Shown piece by piece: positions 9,737 through 18,696 of a stretch of DNA of 64,000 nucleotides. A model generated the notes under the pieces. That model worked only from the letters and a program-made list of their open reading frames with translations. It did not search any database and had not been told where the DNA came from. The stretch spans positions 62,001 through 126,000 of the forward strand of contig JAJPJK010000006.1 of the NCBI GenBank assembly GCA_021324265.1. Reading direction: 5' to 3'. The number at the start of each line of letters is the position of its first letter. Position 1 is the stretch's first letter. The DNA comes from Thermoproteota archaeon (lineage in GTDB: Archaea > Thermoproteota > Thermoprotei > Gearchaeales > Gearchaeaceae). The position numbers and the translations under genes are program-made.

Positions 9737-10141
9737 TTATTTGATCAACTCTAATTTTTCACGTATAAAATTTGGTATTTGTATAGCTTTGAATTTAGCC
9801 TTATCGATAAATACAATAGTTACGTATCCTTCTGCGTTTTTCTCGTTCGTCTTTGAATTCAAAATTTCAAATGAATACTTATAGTGTTTATCTCCTATTT
9901 CGCTAACCCGTAATAATACCTTAGCTTGGTCTCCGTATCTAAGAGGCTTATAATATTTGCAAAAAGCTTCCACCCTAGGTATTGCATAACCTTTTTCAAA
10001 GATTTCATTGTAGTCTATTCCTAATCTTTTAAGCATTTCAGTTTCAGCTCTTTCAAAGTATCTGAAAAAATTAGTGAAATGCACTATTCCCAAAGCATCT
10101 GTATCTACCCAATCGACTGGGAATTCCAAAACAAATGGCAT
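9737..10141 (-). CDS. Hotdog-fold acyl-CoA thioesterase (4HBT/YbgC-like)
   Basis: 134 residues, a single hotdog domain. The N-terminal DWVDTDALGIVHFTNFFRYFERAE matches the 4HBT active-site loop in which the Asp of the DxxGxxHxxxY-type motif polarises water for thioester hydrolysis. FVIDKAKFKA-like text at the C-terminus is the usual last strand. The enzyme probably hydrolyses an acyl-CoA in the cytosol; chain length cannot be read. It starts 2 bp after the CDF gene's stop and is likely cotranscribed with it. Confidence 0.85.
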   Translation of the reverse strand: MPFVLEFPVDWVDTDALGIVHFTNFFRYFERAETEMLKRLGIDYNEIFEKGYAIPRVEAFCKYYKPLRYGDQAKVLLRVSEIGDKHYKYSFEILNSKTNEKNAEGYVTIVFIDKAKFKAIQIPNFIREKLELIK

Positions 10142-10143
10142 AA

Positions 10144-11016
10144 TTAACTTACTTGCTTAACCACAATTAAGACTTTTGCTACATTGGCGAGGCCATTTTT
10201 GATCCGTTCTTCATACTTTTTAAGAACTTCATGAAGATTTTCCACAGATATATCTCCATCGACTTCTAATTCTATTTCTATAGATAACCTATAACCTACT
10301 CTTCTGCAGTTAACAGATAAGACCCTATTAATGTAAGGTAGATCTTTCGCAAATTCCTCAATTTTATTTCTCAGTGTTGGGTCATTGAATGCATCTACAA
10401 GAATCATTGAACTTTCTCTTATTACTGGTAAGAAAGCGCTTGCTAAGAATAAAGCGATAACAATGGCAGAGAGCGAATCAAAGAATATCGAAGAATTCAT
10501 AGAAAGGAATATACCTATTGAGGCAACAAATGAGCTCAATGCATCTTTTATTGAATTCAATGAGTCTGCTTTTAGCGATAGAAGCCCAAATTTCTTAGCA
10601 TATCTATATTTTTGAACGGTTAAGATCGATGATGCTATACCGAATATAATTGAGAAAGTCAGGGCGATTTCTGCATGATTTAGCGAGTATCCTGTGTAAA
10701 ACCTTTCTAGCGAGCTATAGATTAAGAAGCCTGCTAGTGGTATAGCAAGTACTGCAACTGTGAAAGCACTTAATATTTCTATTTTTAAATAATTTAAATT
10801 CCTATTCCTATAGGTAAGTTTAACGGATGTTGTAATTCCGAAAAGTACTATCAGGCTAATTACAGCATTGAAAATTGAGTCGAAAGCATCCGCTAATAGC
10901 GCATTGCTTGAGCTTATATAAGAAATTATGAACCCACCTATGGCTAAGGCTAAGTTGAGAGTTACTGATAATATGAGCAACCTTTTAACGTAAAATAACC
11001 TAGATCGTTGCCCCAT
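10144..11016 (-). CDS. Cation diffusion facilitator (CDF) family metal transporter
   Basis: 290 residues. Six membrane segments fill residues 10-205, and a cytosolic beta-alpha-beta domain (about 210-290) ends in a strand KVLIVVKQV, the CDF layout. Acidic metal-site candidates lie in helix 2 (ADAFDSIFN) and helix 5 (KADSLNSIKDAL); these are Asp/Asn-rich rather than the Zn-typical HxxxD, so manganese or iron is possible. The protein would export divalent cations across the cytoplasmic membrane. It faces the OGG1-like gene across 50 bp. Confidence 0.85.
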   Translation of the reverse strand: MGQRSRLFYVKRLLILSVTLNLALAIGGFIISYISSSNALLADAFDSIFNAVISLIVLFGITTSVKLTYRNRNLNYLKIEILSAFTVAVLAIPLAGFLIYSSLERFYTGYSLNHAEIALTFSIIFGIASSILTVQKYRYAKKFGLLSLKADSLNSIKDALSSFVASIGIFLSMNSSIFFDSLSAIVIALFLASAFLPVIRESSMILVDAFNDPTLRNKIEEFAKDLPYINRVLSVNCRRVGYRLSIEIELEVDGDISVENLHEVLKKYEERIKNGLANVAKVLIVVKQVS

Positions 11017-11066
11017 TTAGATATTCTACAATATCTTATTTTGTCATTACCATAAATAAACTTAAA

Positions 11067-11927
11067 ATGAAGAGAGGAGTAATAAAGTTGGATTCTAATC
11101 TGAATCTTGATTTAACCTTTTCTTCAGGTCAAATATTTAGATGGAAAAAGCTCAATTCTTTGTGGTATGGAATTTCCTATGGCAGTTTGATTATTCTTAA
11201 GCAAAGAGGAAGCGAAATCGAGTATAGAATTCAGGGTAAAATGAATGAGGAAGATTTATTCCTTTTTCTTGGGTTAGATCAGGATTATGATAAGATACTG
11301 AATATACTTAGTAAAGATCTTTTACTTCATAAACTAACTCATCGCTACCTTGGTCTTCGAGTCCTAAAGCAGAATAAAAGGGAATGCGCTCTTTCTTTTT
11401 TATGCGCTATTTTCAACAATATAAAACGAATAAATATGACGCTTGATCATTTTGCTCAAATCTCTAAAAGAAAATTAGAAATTGGTAATTTGGCTTTGTA
11501 TGACTATCCTAATCCTAATGAGCTTAGAAAGATAGATGAAAAAACTCTTAGAAATTTAGGTCTTGGCTTTAGAGCGCGTTACTTTATTGAATTTTCGAAA
11601 ACATTTGAAGATGACAATGACTTAGAGCAATTGAATAAACTTTCAACGATCGAGCTCGAAAGTTGTTTAATGAATATAAAGGGAATAGGTATTAAAACTG
11701 CAAGCTGCATTGCCCTTTATTCTTATGGGAGGTTTGACAGCTTCCCAATAGATACATGGATGAAAAAAATAATAGCTAGATGTTACAAAAATATTGGGAC
11801 TTTGCTTAGAAATCTTACTAGGAATTATATGACTATAAGAGACATATTCAATGAAATATTTCAGAATCATGCAGGATATGCACAACTGTTTCTATATGTT
11901 TATTCGAGAAATTATCTTAGAAGGTAA
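11067..11927 (+). CDS. ogg: OGG1-type 8-oxoguanine DNA glycosylase/AP lyase
   Basis: 286 residues. The N-terminal beta domain is followed by the helix-hairpin-helix fold. The HhH-GPD motif at residues 203-231 reads NIKGIGIKTASCIAL, with Lys210 as Schiff-base nucleophile and Asp229 (in PIDTWM) as the catalytic acid. The CALSFLCAIFNNI segment (residues 107-119) matches the OGG1 helix ahead of the lesion pocket. The protein removes 8-oxoguanine and cuts the AP site. The type closely resembles OGG1/AlkA-like enzymes with an N-terminal domain rather than the short Ogg2 or AGOG families. It overlaps the convergent phosphatase gene by 11 bp. Confidence 0.88.
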   Translation: MKRGVIKLDSNLNLDLTFSSGQIFRWKKLNSLWYGISYGSLIILKQRGSEIEYRIQGKMNEEDLFLFLGLDQDYDKILNILSKDLLLHKLTHRYLGLRVLKQNKRECALSFLCAIFNNIKRINMTLDHFAQISKRKLEIGNLALYDYPNPNELRKIDEKTLRNLGLGFRARYFIEFSKTFEDDNDLEQLNKLSTIELESCLMNIKGIGIKTASCIALYSYGRFDSFPIDTWMKKIIARCYKNIGTLLRNLTRNYMTIRDIFNEIFQNHAGYAQLFLYVYSRNYLRR

Positions 11928-12837
11928 CAACGAACTTTTCAATATCTGATGGAGAATCAAACCTATTGATTTCTATATCCAAATAGGCTGCTTTTTCGTT
12001 GAAATAAGGTCTCCCTTTCCTTGAGAAAATCGTTATGACTCTTCCTTCATGTGAAAGAAAATAGCCATTTCTTGCTGGTTCATGCCCTCTAATAAGCATT
12101 AGCAAATTGTTCCTTTTTAGGAAGTCTTCGGTTATATCTGCACCAAAAAGGAAGCCTGCACCTCTATAAGAGGCTTTAAGCCCATTATCATCCATTGGAT
12201 CATTCCAAAGGATCTCTTCAAGAAGCCTTTTCTTAGGATGTATCTTCCTTGCGATCGCTATATCATCTATCGAATATGCATTGCTGGGGATCCCTCCATG
12301 AAGCGCAATGAACTTTCCCATTAAGACAAAGGCTAAATAAAGTTTATCGAAAAGTTTTCTCAGTTTAAGATATGAATAGTATCCTTGTTGACCGAATTTC
12401 TCAATAAAATTAAGAGGTAGATCGTGGGGCTGAGCTAATAGATCTTCCGTGCCTTCATGATTTCCTCTCAATAATATTATCTTGTCTTTCAATTCAAGCT
12501 TAAGCTTGAGCAGCAAGTAATATACTTCTACAGATTTTTCGCCTCGATCTCCATAGTCACCCAAAAAAACTATCGCAAATTTTTGCTTGCTGATTTCGTC
12601 TAAGTTTACTCTCTGTAAAATTTCGCATAAGGAGTTCAAATCTCCATGTAAGTCTCCTACTATAATACATCTTTCGAGATTTGCGGGTGAAGAATAAATT
12701 AAATCTTCCTTCACATTCAATCCATTGAGCTTTCCCAATTTTCTTTCTATTTCTAATAAGGTTAGGCAATTCTCGAGTGTTTTGTCAAATTTTTCTATAC
12801 TTAAATTCTCTAATTCTGCGATTATTCTGTGCAACAC
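11917..12837 (-). CDS. PPP-family serine/threonine protein phosphatase
   Basis: 306 residues. The three metal-binding signatures of PPP phosphatases are present in order: GDLHGD (residues 61-66), GDYGDRG (where PP1/PP2A have GDYVDRG) and RGNHE. Later ALHGGIP and RGHEPA supply the remaining His ligands. The size fits archaeal PP1/PP2A-like enzymes, which dephosphorylate Ser/Thr in cytosolic proteins using two metals. There is an extra N-terminal helix of about 45 residues. No regulatory subunit is encoded nearby. The gene converges with the OGG1-like gene and overlaps it by 11 bp. Confidence 0.93.
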   Translation of the reverse strand: MLHRIIAELENLSIEKFDKTLENCLTLLEIERKLGKLNGLNVKEDLIYSSPANLERCIIVGDLHGDLNSLCEILQRVNLDEISKQKFAIVFLGDYGDRGEKSVEVYYLLLKLKLELKDKIILLRGNHEGTEDLLAQPHDLPLNFIEKFGQQGYYSYLKLRKLFDKLYLAFVLMGKFIALHGGIPSNAYSIDDIAIARKIHPKKRLLEEILWNDPMDDNGLKASYRGAGFLFGADITEDFLKRNNLLMLIRGHEPARNGYFLSHEGRVITIFSRKGRPYFNEKAAYLDIEINRFDSPSDIEKFVVTF

Positions 12838-12867
12838 AATTATATTTTAACTATCTAAATATATCAG

Positions 12868-13383
12868 ATGGGTTTTGAAAGGGAGAGCTACGATACAAAG
12901 AAATCTTACTCAAAATCAAAGTTCGTTCTCCTAGTCGGAATAGTTCTAGTTCTGTTGGCAATTTCTTTTTCAATACTTGCCAGCATTGATTACACACAGA
13001 ATAGGAAGTTCGGTAAAACCGAAATCCTTAGTAAAAATCAGATAATATCGATAGATTTAGAGGAGTCCACGCTGCTTGGTTATTCTTATGTGATAGAAGG
13101 TAAACTATACATGAATTCAACGAAACCGTTTTATGTTTTCTATGGTAACCAGTCGGGTTATTTTGAAAACCAATCTATGCTAAATTTATATGGTTCAGAC
13201 ACAATCGTAACAATTCAGGCAATATATGATAACACAACATTTACTTATTCAGCTAATTATGTACTTGAAGTAAGGCCATATCTTGGATTATCCATCCCTT
13301 CCTTTTTCATTTTAATAATTGGCACCGTTTTCACCTTTATGGGGTTATATCAGTATCTCCTGCTCAGAAGACAATTTTCATAA
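12868..13383 (+). CDS. Small membrane protein of unknown function
   Basis: 171 residues. A membrane helix lies near residues 19-42 (VLLVGIVLVLLAISFSILAS) and another near 145-165 (FFILIIGTVFTFMGLYQYLL). Between them is a beta-rich extracellular segment of about 100 residues with several Asn-x-Ser/Thr sites. The N-terminus is basic and likely cytosolic, so the middle domain faces outward. I do not recognise the family. It precedes the ABC transporter operon by 126 bp, which includes that operon's own promoter, so it need not belong to it. Confidence 0.75.
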   Translation: MGFERESYDTKKSYSKSKFVLLVGIVLVLLAISFSILASIDYTQNRKFGKTEILSKNQIISIDLEESTLLGYSYVIEGKLYMNSTKPFYVFYGNQSGYFENQSMLNLYGSDTIVTIQAIYDNTTFTYSANYVLEVRPYLGLSIPSFFILIIGTVFTFMGLYQYLLLRRQFS

Positions 13384-13481
13384 TTCATGTTGAATAATTT
13401 CCTCGAAATTAATCTTATTTTATAAACTTTTCTATTCCCAATTTTTGTTTTTCTATGAACTGTTCCTTAGGTCGACATTTT

Positions 13482-13489
13482 TTTAAATA
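13482..13489 (+). promoter_or_regulatory. Probable TATA box for the peptide ABC transporter operon
   Basis: TTTAAATA is centred about 25 bases before the ATG at 13510, the spacing expected if transcription starts at the start codon. No Shine-Dalgarno sequence lies ahead of this ATG. Inference from position and sequence. Confidence 0.55.
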
Positions 13490-13509
13490 TCAAAGCCTTT
13501 CTACTTTCA

Positions 13510-16170
13510 ATGGGTAAAAAGAAACTAGTAGTATTGTTAGCAATTGCAGTGATGCTTTCAAGTATGTTTGCGGTGCAATTCAATGTAAAGCAAGTCCAAG
13601 CGCAGCAACTAGGTCCTGCTTCAGATGTAATTTACTTCAGGCAGATATCAGATGACAACCAAGCGATGACGGCTGTAACACTAGGCGGTGATGTAGCAGG
13701 TGGTACCGATATACATTTCTATAGGGTTCCTCCACCGTTAGTAACAGAGTTATTGCAGAATCATCCTGAGGTAGGAATCATATTCAATCCACAGGGAGGG
13801 TATCTATCGTTGATCTTGAATCCTGTTCCGATGAATGTAACAGGTGTGTTTAATCCATTGGAATATAGGGAATTTAGGTATGGCCTGCAGTTCATACTCG
13901 AAAGGGAATCAAAAATTGTAACTGAAATCCAGAAAGGCTACGCGACCCCATGGTTAACACCTGTAGCTTACTATAGCTATGATTATCTCAACGTAGCTAG
14001 CACCGTAGAAAGTTTGGGCATAAGAGATGATCTAAACTATGGTTATCAGCTAATGACTGATGCACTTACAAAGGCTGGTGCAGTAAAAGGAGCTGATGGC
14101 ATTTGGAGGTATAACGGTGTACCTGTTTCATTAAAGGTATTCATTAGGACTGATGATCCGGTTAGAACTGCTATTGGTAACGATTTGGTTGCAAAGCTGA
14201 GGAATTTCGGAATACAAGTTAGTACCTTAACTGGAGACCTTTTGGCTGCATTTGCAGCTGTATATGGCTCAGATCCCAAGGATCTCATGTGGAGCATATA
14301 TACCGAAGGTTGGGGTGCCACCTCCTTAGTGAAATATCAAGACACAGCTGTATACCAATATCTTGCTTCTCCATTGGGTTACATGCCAGGCTGGGCTACA
14401 CCAGGCTTTTGGAATTATGCCAATTCGACAATAGATAAGCTAGCTACTGATTTGGTAACAGGTAATTTCACTTCTGAACAAGAAAGAAATCAGATATTAA
14501 ATACAGTAATAAAATTAGGAGCTCAAGAATCTGTTAGGATCTTTTTAGCCGAGCAGTATGATGCATACGCCTATAATAGCCGCAGAGTCTCTCCTGCTGA
14601 CTTAGTTAACGAATATGCAGAAGGTATCGCTAACAGATTCACCTTGTATAATATTAAACCTATAAATAATACAAGCGCTCCAATTGTTGTAGGCGTAAAG
14701 TATCTCTCACAAGGCGCAGCAAATCCAATAGGCGGTTTAACAGACGTATACACGGTTATGATGTACTATGCAATCTCAGATCCTGGTATTTGGAGAGATC
14801 CTCACAGCGGTGACGTGATACCTTGGAGGGAGAACTTTAAGGTAGTGTATGCTTCACCAGTAGCCAATTATAATGTACCAGCTGATGCAATTAAGTGGGA
14901 TGCCATTCATGAGAAATGGGTAACGGTAGGTAGTGGATTGAAGGCCAAATCAGTGGTAACGTATAATTTCACATTCGGCAATTGGCAAGATGGGTCTCCA
15001 AACAACATATATGATATTCTCTACGGTTTATACTTCTTATGGCAGTGGTCTGGTAATCCAAATAGTACTAGATACAGCGCTACTTACGCTTCAGCAGTAG
15101 GTCCTTTCGTAAATCAAATATTAGGCGTTAAGGTAAGTCCTGATGGAAAAAGTTTAACGCTATATTTGAACTATTGGCACTTTGATCCCAATGAGATAGC
15201 TGTGTTCTTGGATCCATGGGCCACAACACCATGGCAATTAATGGCTGCAATGGAACAACTCTATGTAAGTGGTTTTGGATCATGGTATGATTCTGAAGCA
15301 CAGGCAAGAGGCAATGCGTGGCTTAATCCTCTTGCATCAACACATGCTCAAGCTATGCGTAACGTATTGCTTCAATTCAACTCAAGCAACTTCGTTCCTG
15401 ATGCATTTACAAGCGGATGGAACGTAACAGGCTTACCGCAAATATCAATGAGTGAAGTCTATACAAGATATACTGATGCTGTAAAGTTCATTAACACATA
15501 TAATCACGCATTCTATTCAAATGGACTCTTCATATTAGCTCAATATGTTTCAGGCACACTGGCTAAGTTTATTGCCAACAGAAACGATCCATTAAATCCC
15601 AGTAAATGGCAACAATTCACAGCTGAAGATAGGGCCCATATAGATTCCATTTCATATCCTCAACTTCCAAGCTATGTGACGCAAGGCCAAACATTTACTG
15701 CCAACTTACAGATTTCAATAGCTAACATCGGTCCTGCTACAGGAGATCAGATAAGGTCTGCATATTTCCTCTATGATCCAACAGGCAAATTTATACAATC
15801 TGGTAACTTAACTTATGGAGGTACTCCAGGCTCATTCAGTGTATCATTTAGCACGGCAGGATTCATACCAGGACTTTATAAGATCACTTTCTATGTAGTA
15901 TCGAAACAAGCATTGTGGCCAGATGTGGAGAGTGTACAATTCTTGGTAAAGACTCCAACTGTAACAACTACTACTACAACTAGCATTACTGGTTCAGGTG
16001 GCACGACGACATCGATAACGATTCCTACTGGCACAACTACAAGCACGCCTACTATAACAGCACCAAGTACGCCAAGCGGTGTGGACGTTTATACAATTTT
16101 GATAATAGTTCTAGCGATAATAGTAGTTGCTGCGTTAGCTGTAGTGTTCTTAAGAAGACCTAGAGCATAG
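13510..16170 (+). CDS. Family 5 (Dpp/Opp-like) extracellular solute-binding lipoprotein-like protein, membrane anchored
   Basis: 886 residues. A signal peptide (residues 1-32) is followed by two large lobes, then a beta-sandwich-like segment (about 705-810). A Thr/Ser-rich linker and a C-terminal membrane helix ending in RRPRA anchor the protein outside the cell, as in other archaeal binding proteins. It should capture peptides or sugars for the permeases encoded next. The order of parts is unusual. The segment resembling the late lobe of family 5 proteins (EYREFRYGLQFILERE, near 120-135) comes first. The segment resembling the family N-terminus (FGNWQDGSPNNIYDILY, near 490) comes later. Substrate unknown. 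Confidence 0.85.
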   Translation: MGKKKLVVLLAIAVMLSSMFAVQFNVKQVQAQQLGPASDVIYFRQISDDNQAMTAVTLGGDVAGGTDIHFYRVPPPLVTELLQNHPEVGIIFNPQGGYLSLILNPVPMNVTGVFNPLEYREFRYGLQFILERESKIVTEIQKGYATPWLTPVAYYSYDYLNVASTVESLGIRDDLNYGYQLMTDALTKAGAVKGADGIWRYNGVPVSLKVFIRTDDPVRTAIGNDLVAKLRNFGIQVSTLTGDLLAAFAAVYGSDPKDLMWSIYTEGWGATSLVKYQDTAVYQYLASPLGYMPGWATPGFWNYANSTIDKLATDLVTGNFTSEQERNQILNTVIKLGAQESVRIFLAEQYDAYAYNSRRVSPADLVNEYAEGIANRFTLYNIKPINNTSAPIVVGVKYLSQGAANPIGGLTDVYTVMMYYAISDPGIWRDPHSGDVIPWRENFKVVYASPVANYNVPADAIKWDAIHEKWVTVGSGLKAKSVVTYNFTFGNWQDGSPNNIYDILYGLYFLWQWSGNPNSTRYSATYASAVGPFVNQILGVKVSPDGKSLTLYLNYWHFDPNEIAVFLDPWATTPWQLMAAMEQLYVSGFGSWYDSEAQARGNAWLNPLASTHAQAMRNVLLQFNSSNFVPDAFTSGWNVTGLPQISMSEVYTRYTDAVKFINTYNHAFYSNGLFILAQYVSGTLAKFIANRNDPLNPSKWQQFTAEDRAHIDSISYPQLPSYVTQGQTFTANLQISIANIGPATGDQIRSAYFLYDPTGKFIQSGNLTYGGTPGSFSVSFSTAGFIPGLYKITFYVVSKQALWPDVESVQFLVKTPTVTTTTTTSITGSGGTTTSITIPTGTTTSTPTITAPSTPSGVDVYTILIIVLAIIVVAALAVVFLRRPRA

Positions 16171-16196
16171 TTTTTTAATTAAATTTAAATTTTTTT
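16171..16196 (+). terminator. T-rich stretch after the binding-protein gene, possible partial terminator
   Basis: Directly after the stop are two runs of T (six at 16171-16176 and seven at 16190-16196). Archaeal termination often uses such tracts. A partial stop here would give more binding protein than permease. The AATTTAAATT between them could also act as a weak promoter for the permease genes. Confidence 0.4.
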
Positions 16197-16212
16197 CCAA
16201 ACACTTGTAGTT

Positions 16213-17271
16213 ATGGGGTTTTACTCCTACCTAGCAGTACGCTCTATCAATGTCTTCTTGGTGATAGTTGTTACTATGGCTTTAACAATAGGTCTCTTCT
16301 TCAATGCTTTTCATGATATTAAAGTTCAGGCTATTAAAGATGAGGTTAGGGGTATAATTTCAGGAATATGTAGAACGAATCCAGCACGCTGCCAAAACCA
16401 AACCGATATTCAAAACTATGCAAATCAGTTAACTGCAACATTAATGCATGCGCAAGGCTTAGATAAGCCATGGTATGAACAACTCTGGCCTATTTTAAGA
16501 GATATACTGAGTTTTAATTTCGGAAGAGCTCAGTCTTTACAAGCTGATAATGGCGATAATACTGTTTCAGTTATTATTGCGGAGCGCATACCTAGGACGG
16601 TATTGTTATTAGGAACAGCAGTTTTATTGACAACTATAATAGGTCTTGTTCTCGGACTATATTCAGCTAACAAACCGCAGGGAATATTAGATAAAACTGT
16701 GATCGTTGCAGGTCTTACTAGCAATGCCTTCGCAGCATGGTGGGTAGGTCTGCTTCTTCAATTCATTTTTGCCTATCAGTTAAGGCTTTTACCTCCAATA
16801 GGTATAATGGATTATACAATACCTCATAACAATTTCTTCGATGTATTCGTTGATGTCTTAAGGCATTTAACGCTCCCATTAACTTCACTTGTAATCGTAT
16901 CTGTGGGAGGTTGGGCTCTGGTTGTTAGGAATCTTCTAATTAGTACATTGGCGGAAGATTTCATAAGCGCTGCTAGATCTAAGGGAGTTCCTGAAAGAAG
17001 GATACTGTTTGGCCATGCTATGCGAAGTGCGGCACCACCCATTATTACAATAGTTGCGCTTAGCGTTGCAGGTATATTTGGAGGTGCAATAATAACTGAA
17101 ACAGTATTTCAGTGGAATGGCTTAGGTTGGCTGATATGGCAAGCGATAGGAAGGCTTGATATGCCTGTTATATTGGCGTTCTTCTATATTAGTACAATAC
17201 TAATAGTTATTGCAAACTTTATAGCGGATATGCTCTATGGCATATTTGATCCAAGAGTAAAAACAGGATAA
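16213..17271 (+). CDS. dppB: ABC transporter permease, DppB/OppB type
   Basis: 352 residues. The first helix (residues 12-30) is followed by an extracellular loop of roughly 100 residues, then five helices. The permease coupling loop is SAARSKGVPERRILFGHAMR, matching the EAA-type motif that docks on the ATPase. The C-terminus ADMLYGIFDPRVKTG is the standard DppB ending. It pairs with the downstream DppC to form the channel for peptides or oligosaccharides. Its stop codon overlaps the start of dppC by 1 bp. Confidence 0.95.
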   Translation: MGFYSYLAVRSINVFLVIVVTMALTIGLFFNAFHDIKVQAIKDEVRGIISGICRTNPARCQNQTDIQNYANQLTATLMHAQGLDKPWYEQLWPILRDILSFNFGRAQSLQADNGDNTVSVIIAERIPRTVLLLGTAVLLTTIIGLVLGLYSANKPQGILDKTVIVAGLTSNAFAAWWVGLLLQFIFAYQLRLLPPIGIMDYTIPHNNFFDVFVDVLRHLTLPLTSLVIVSVGGWALVVRNLLISTLAEDFISAARSKGVPERRILFGHAMRSAAPPIITIVALSVAGIFGGAIITETVFQWNGLGWLIWQAIGRLDMPVILAFFYISTILIVIANFIADMLYGIFDPRVKTG

Positions 17272-18695
17272 TGTCAAAATTTTTTAGTAGAAATAAGCCG
17301 CTAATTAAGGAATTCTTTAGCCGATCATTCGGTATTATAGGGGTAGCATTATTGATCTTCTATATTGCAATGAGCATTGCAGCTCCTATAGATGCACCTA
17401 ATGTTTTAAGCAACTGGATATCTATAGACGCTTGGCAAGATAATCCAAGAGCAGTACCCCCTGTTTGGTATATGCAGCTAATAAATGCACCATATTTTCC
17501 TACAATAACATTGGAAAGCACAAACCATGAGGATTCAAATTTAACAGGGCTATACCAATCAGTCATAACCATAACGTTGAGTAACACATACCAAGGCTTG
17601 CCCACAGGTTTTGTATTCTATATTACATACGAGTATTCTTCGCAAGTCCTTACCACGCTTACCGTTGTTAGGCCAGATAACAACAATATAACGCTAAATG
17701 TAGGCAATGCAATAAGCTTTCCAGTTACTAATAAAACCATATCCTACACAACTAGATTGACAAGCGATACTCCACAATTGAAGGAAGATATTTATAAATG
17801 GTTAAGTTCTCATAAAATAAATTTAACAGGCTTTCCTAGCTCGGCTAACATAATAATAGGGCATATGCTCTTTTCAAAGCTCAATCAAAACATATTATAT
17901 CGTGAAAATGCAGAGCCACTTCAGGGCATTTACAAATTCGTACTTTATGCTTTTTCATTTGCGCCGGTTTCGATCACTGATTTTAAAATTATCATAGACG
18001 GCAATGCCTATGGTATAATGGGTACAGATGGCAATAAAAGAGATGTCTGGGCTGGATTGTTATGGGGAGCACCTATAGCTTTGATGATAGGCACTCTAAC
18101 ATCTTTGTTCTCTCTCATAATAGGTCTAGTATACGGTGTGTATTCAGGTTATTTCGGTGGGCGTTTGGATGAAATTTTAATGAGAATAGTAGATGTATTG
18201 ATTTCGATTCCAGTCCTTCCTCTTCTTATACTTTTCCTTGTATACTTTGGCAGAGCTTCTTCGATCTGGATAATAATCTTTTTGATATCGATCTTTGGCT
18301 GGATGGGTATAGCAAGAGTTGCAAGAAGTAGCGCTCTACAAATAAAAGGCTATCCTTTCATTGAAGCTAGTAAAGTAGCAGGCGCTAGTAACACATGGAT
18401 AATATTTCGGCACATAATACCTCAACTTTTGCCATATGCTTATGCAAGTCTCGCTTTGGGAGTTCCAGCGGCGATATTAACTGAAGCGAGTTTGAGCTTC
18501 TTGGGGTTAGGCGATCCCAATTTACCTACATGGGGACAAATACTTAATCACGCACAGGATATTTCAGCGGTCCAATTCGGCTATTGGTGGTTGTGGATTC
18601 CTCCAGGTTTGCTTATCGCAGGAATATCCTTGGCATTCGTGTTCATCGGCCATGCTTTGGATGAAGTGTTAAATCCTAGGATAAGGAGGTTATAG
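17271..18695 (+). CDS. dppC: ABC transporter permease, DppC/OppC type, with large extracellular insert
   Basis: 474 residues against about 300 for the family. After helix 1 (residues 20-42) there is an extra segment of about 200 residues containing many Asn-x-Thr/Ser sites (NLT, NIT, NKT), so it is probably a glycosylated extracellular domain. The standard DppC core begins near residue 262 (DVWAGLLWGAPIALMIGT). It includes the EAA loop RVARSSALQIKGYPFIEASK and the LTEASLSFLGLG motif. The C-terminus LDEVLNPRIRRL is typical. It is followed 1 bp later by the first ATPase. Confidence 0.95.
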   Translation: MSKFFSRNKPLIKEFFSRSFGIIGVALLIFYIAMSIAAPIDAPNVLSNWISIDAWQDNPRAVPPVWYMQLINAPYFPTITLESTNHEDSNLTGLYQSVITITLSNTYQGLPTGFVFYITYEYSSQVLTTLTVVRPDNNNITLNVGNAISFPVTNKTISYTTRLTSDTPQLKEDIYKWLSSHKINLTGFPSSANIIIGHMLFSKLNQNILYRENAEPLQGIYKFVLYAFSFAPVSITDFKIIIDGNAYGIMGTDGNKRDVWAGLLWGAPIALMIGTLTSLFSLIIGLVYGVYSGYFGGRLDEILMRIVDVLISIPVLPLLILFLVYFGRASSIWIIIFLISIFGWMGIARVARSSALQIKGYPFIEASKVAGASNTWIIFRHIIPQLLPYAYASLALGVPAAILTEASLSFLGLGDPNLPTWGQILNHAQDISAVQFGYWWLWIPPGLLIAGISLAFVFIGHALDEVLNPRIRRL

Positions 18696-18696
18696 T

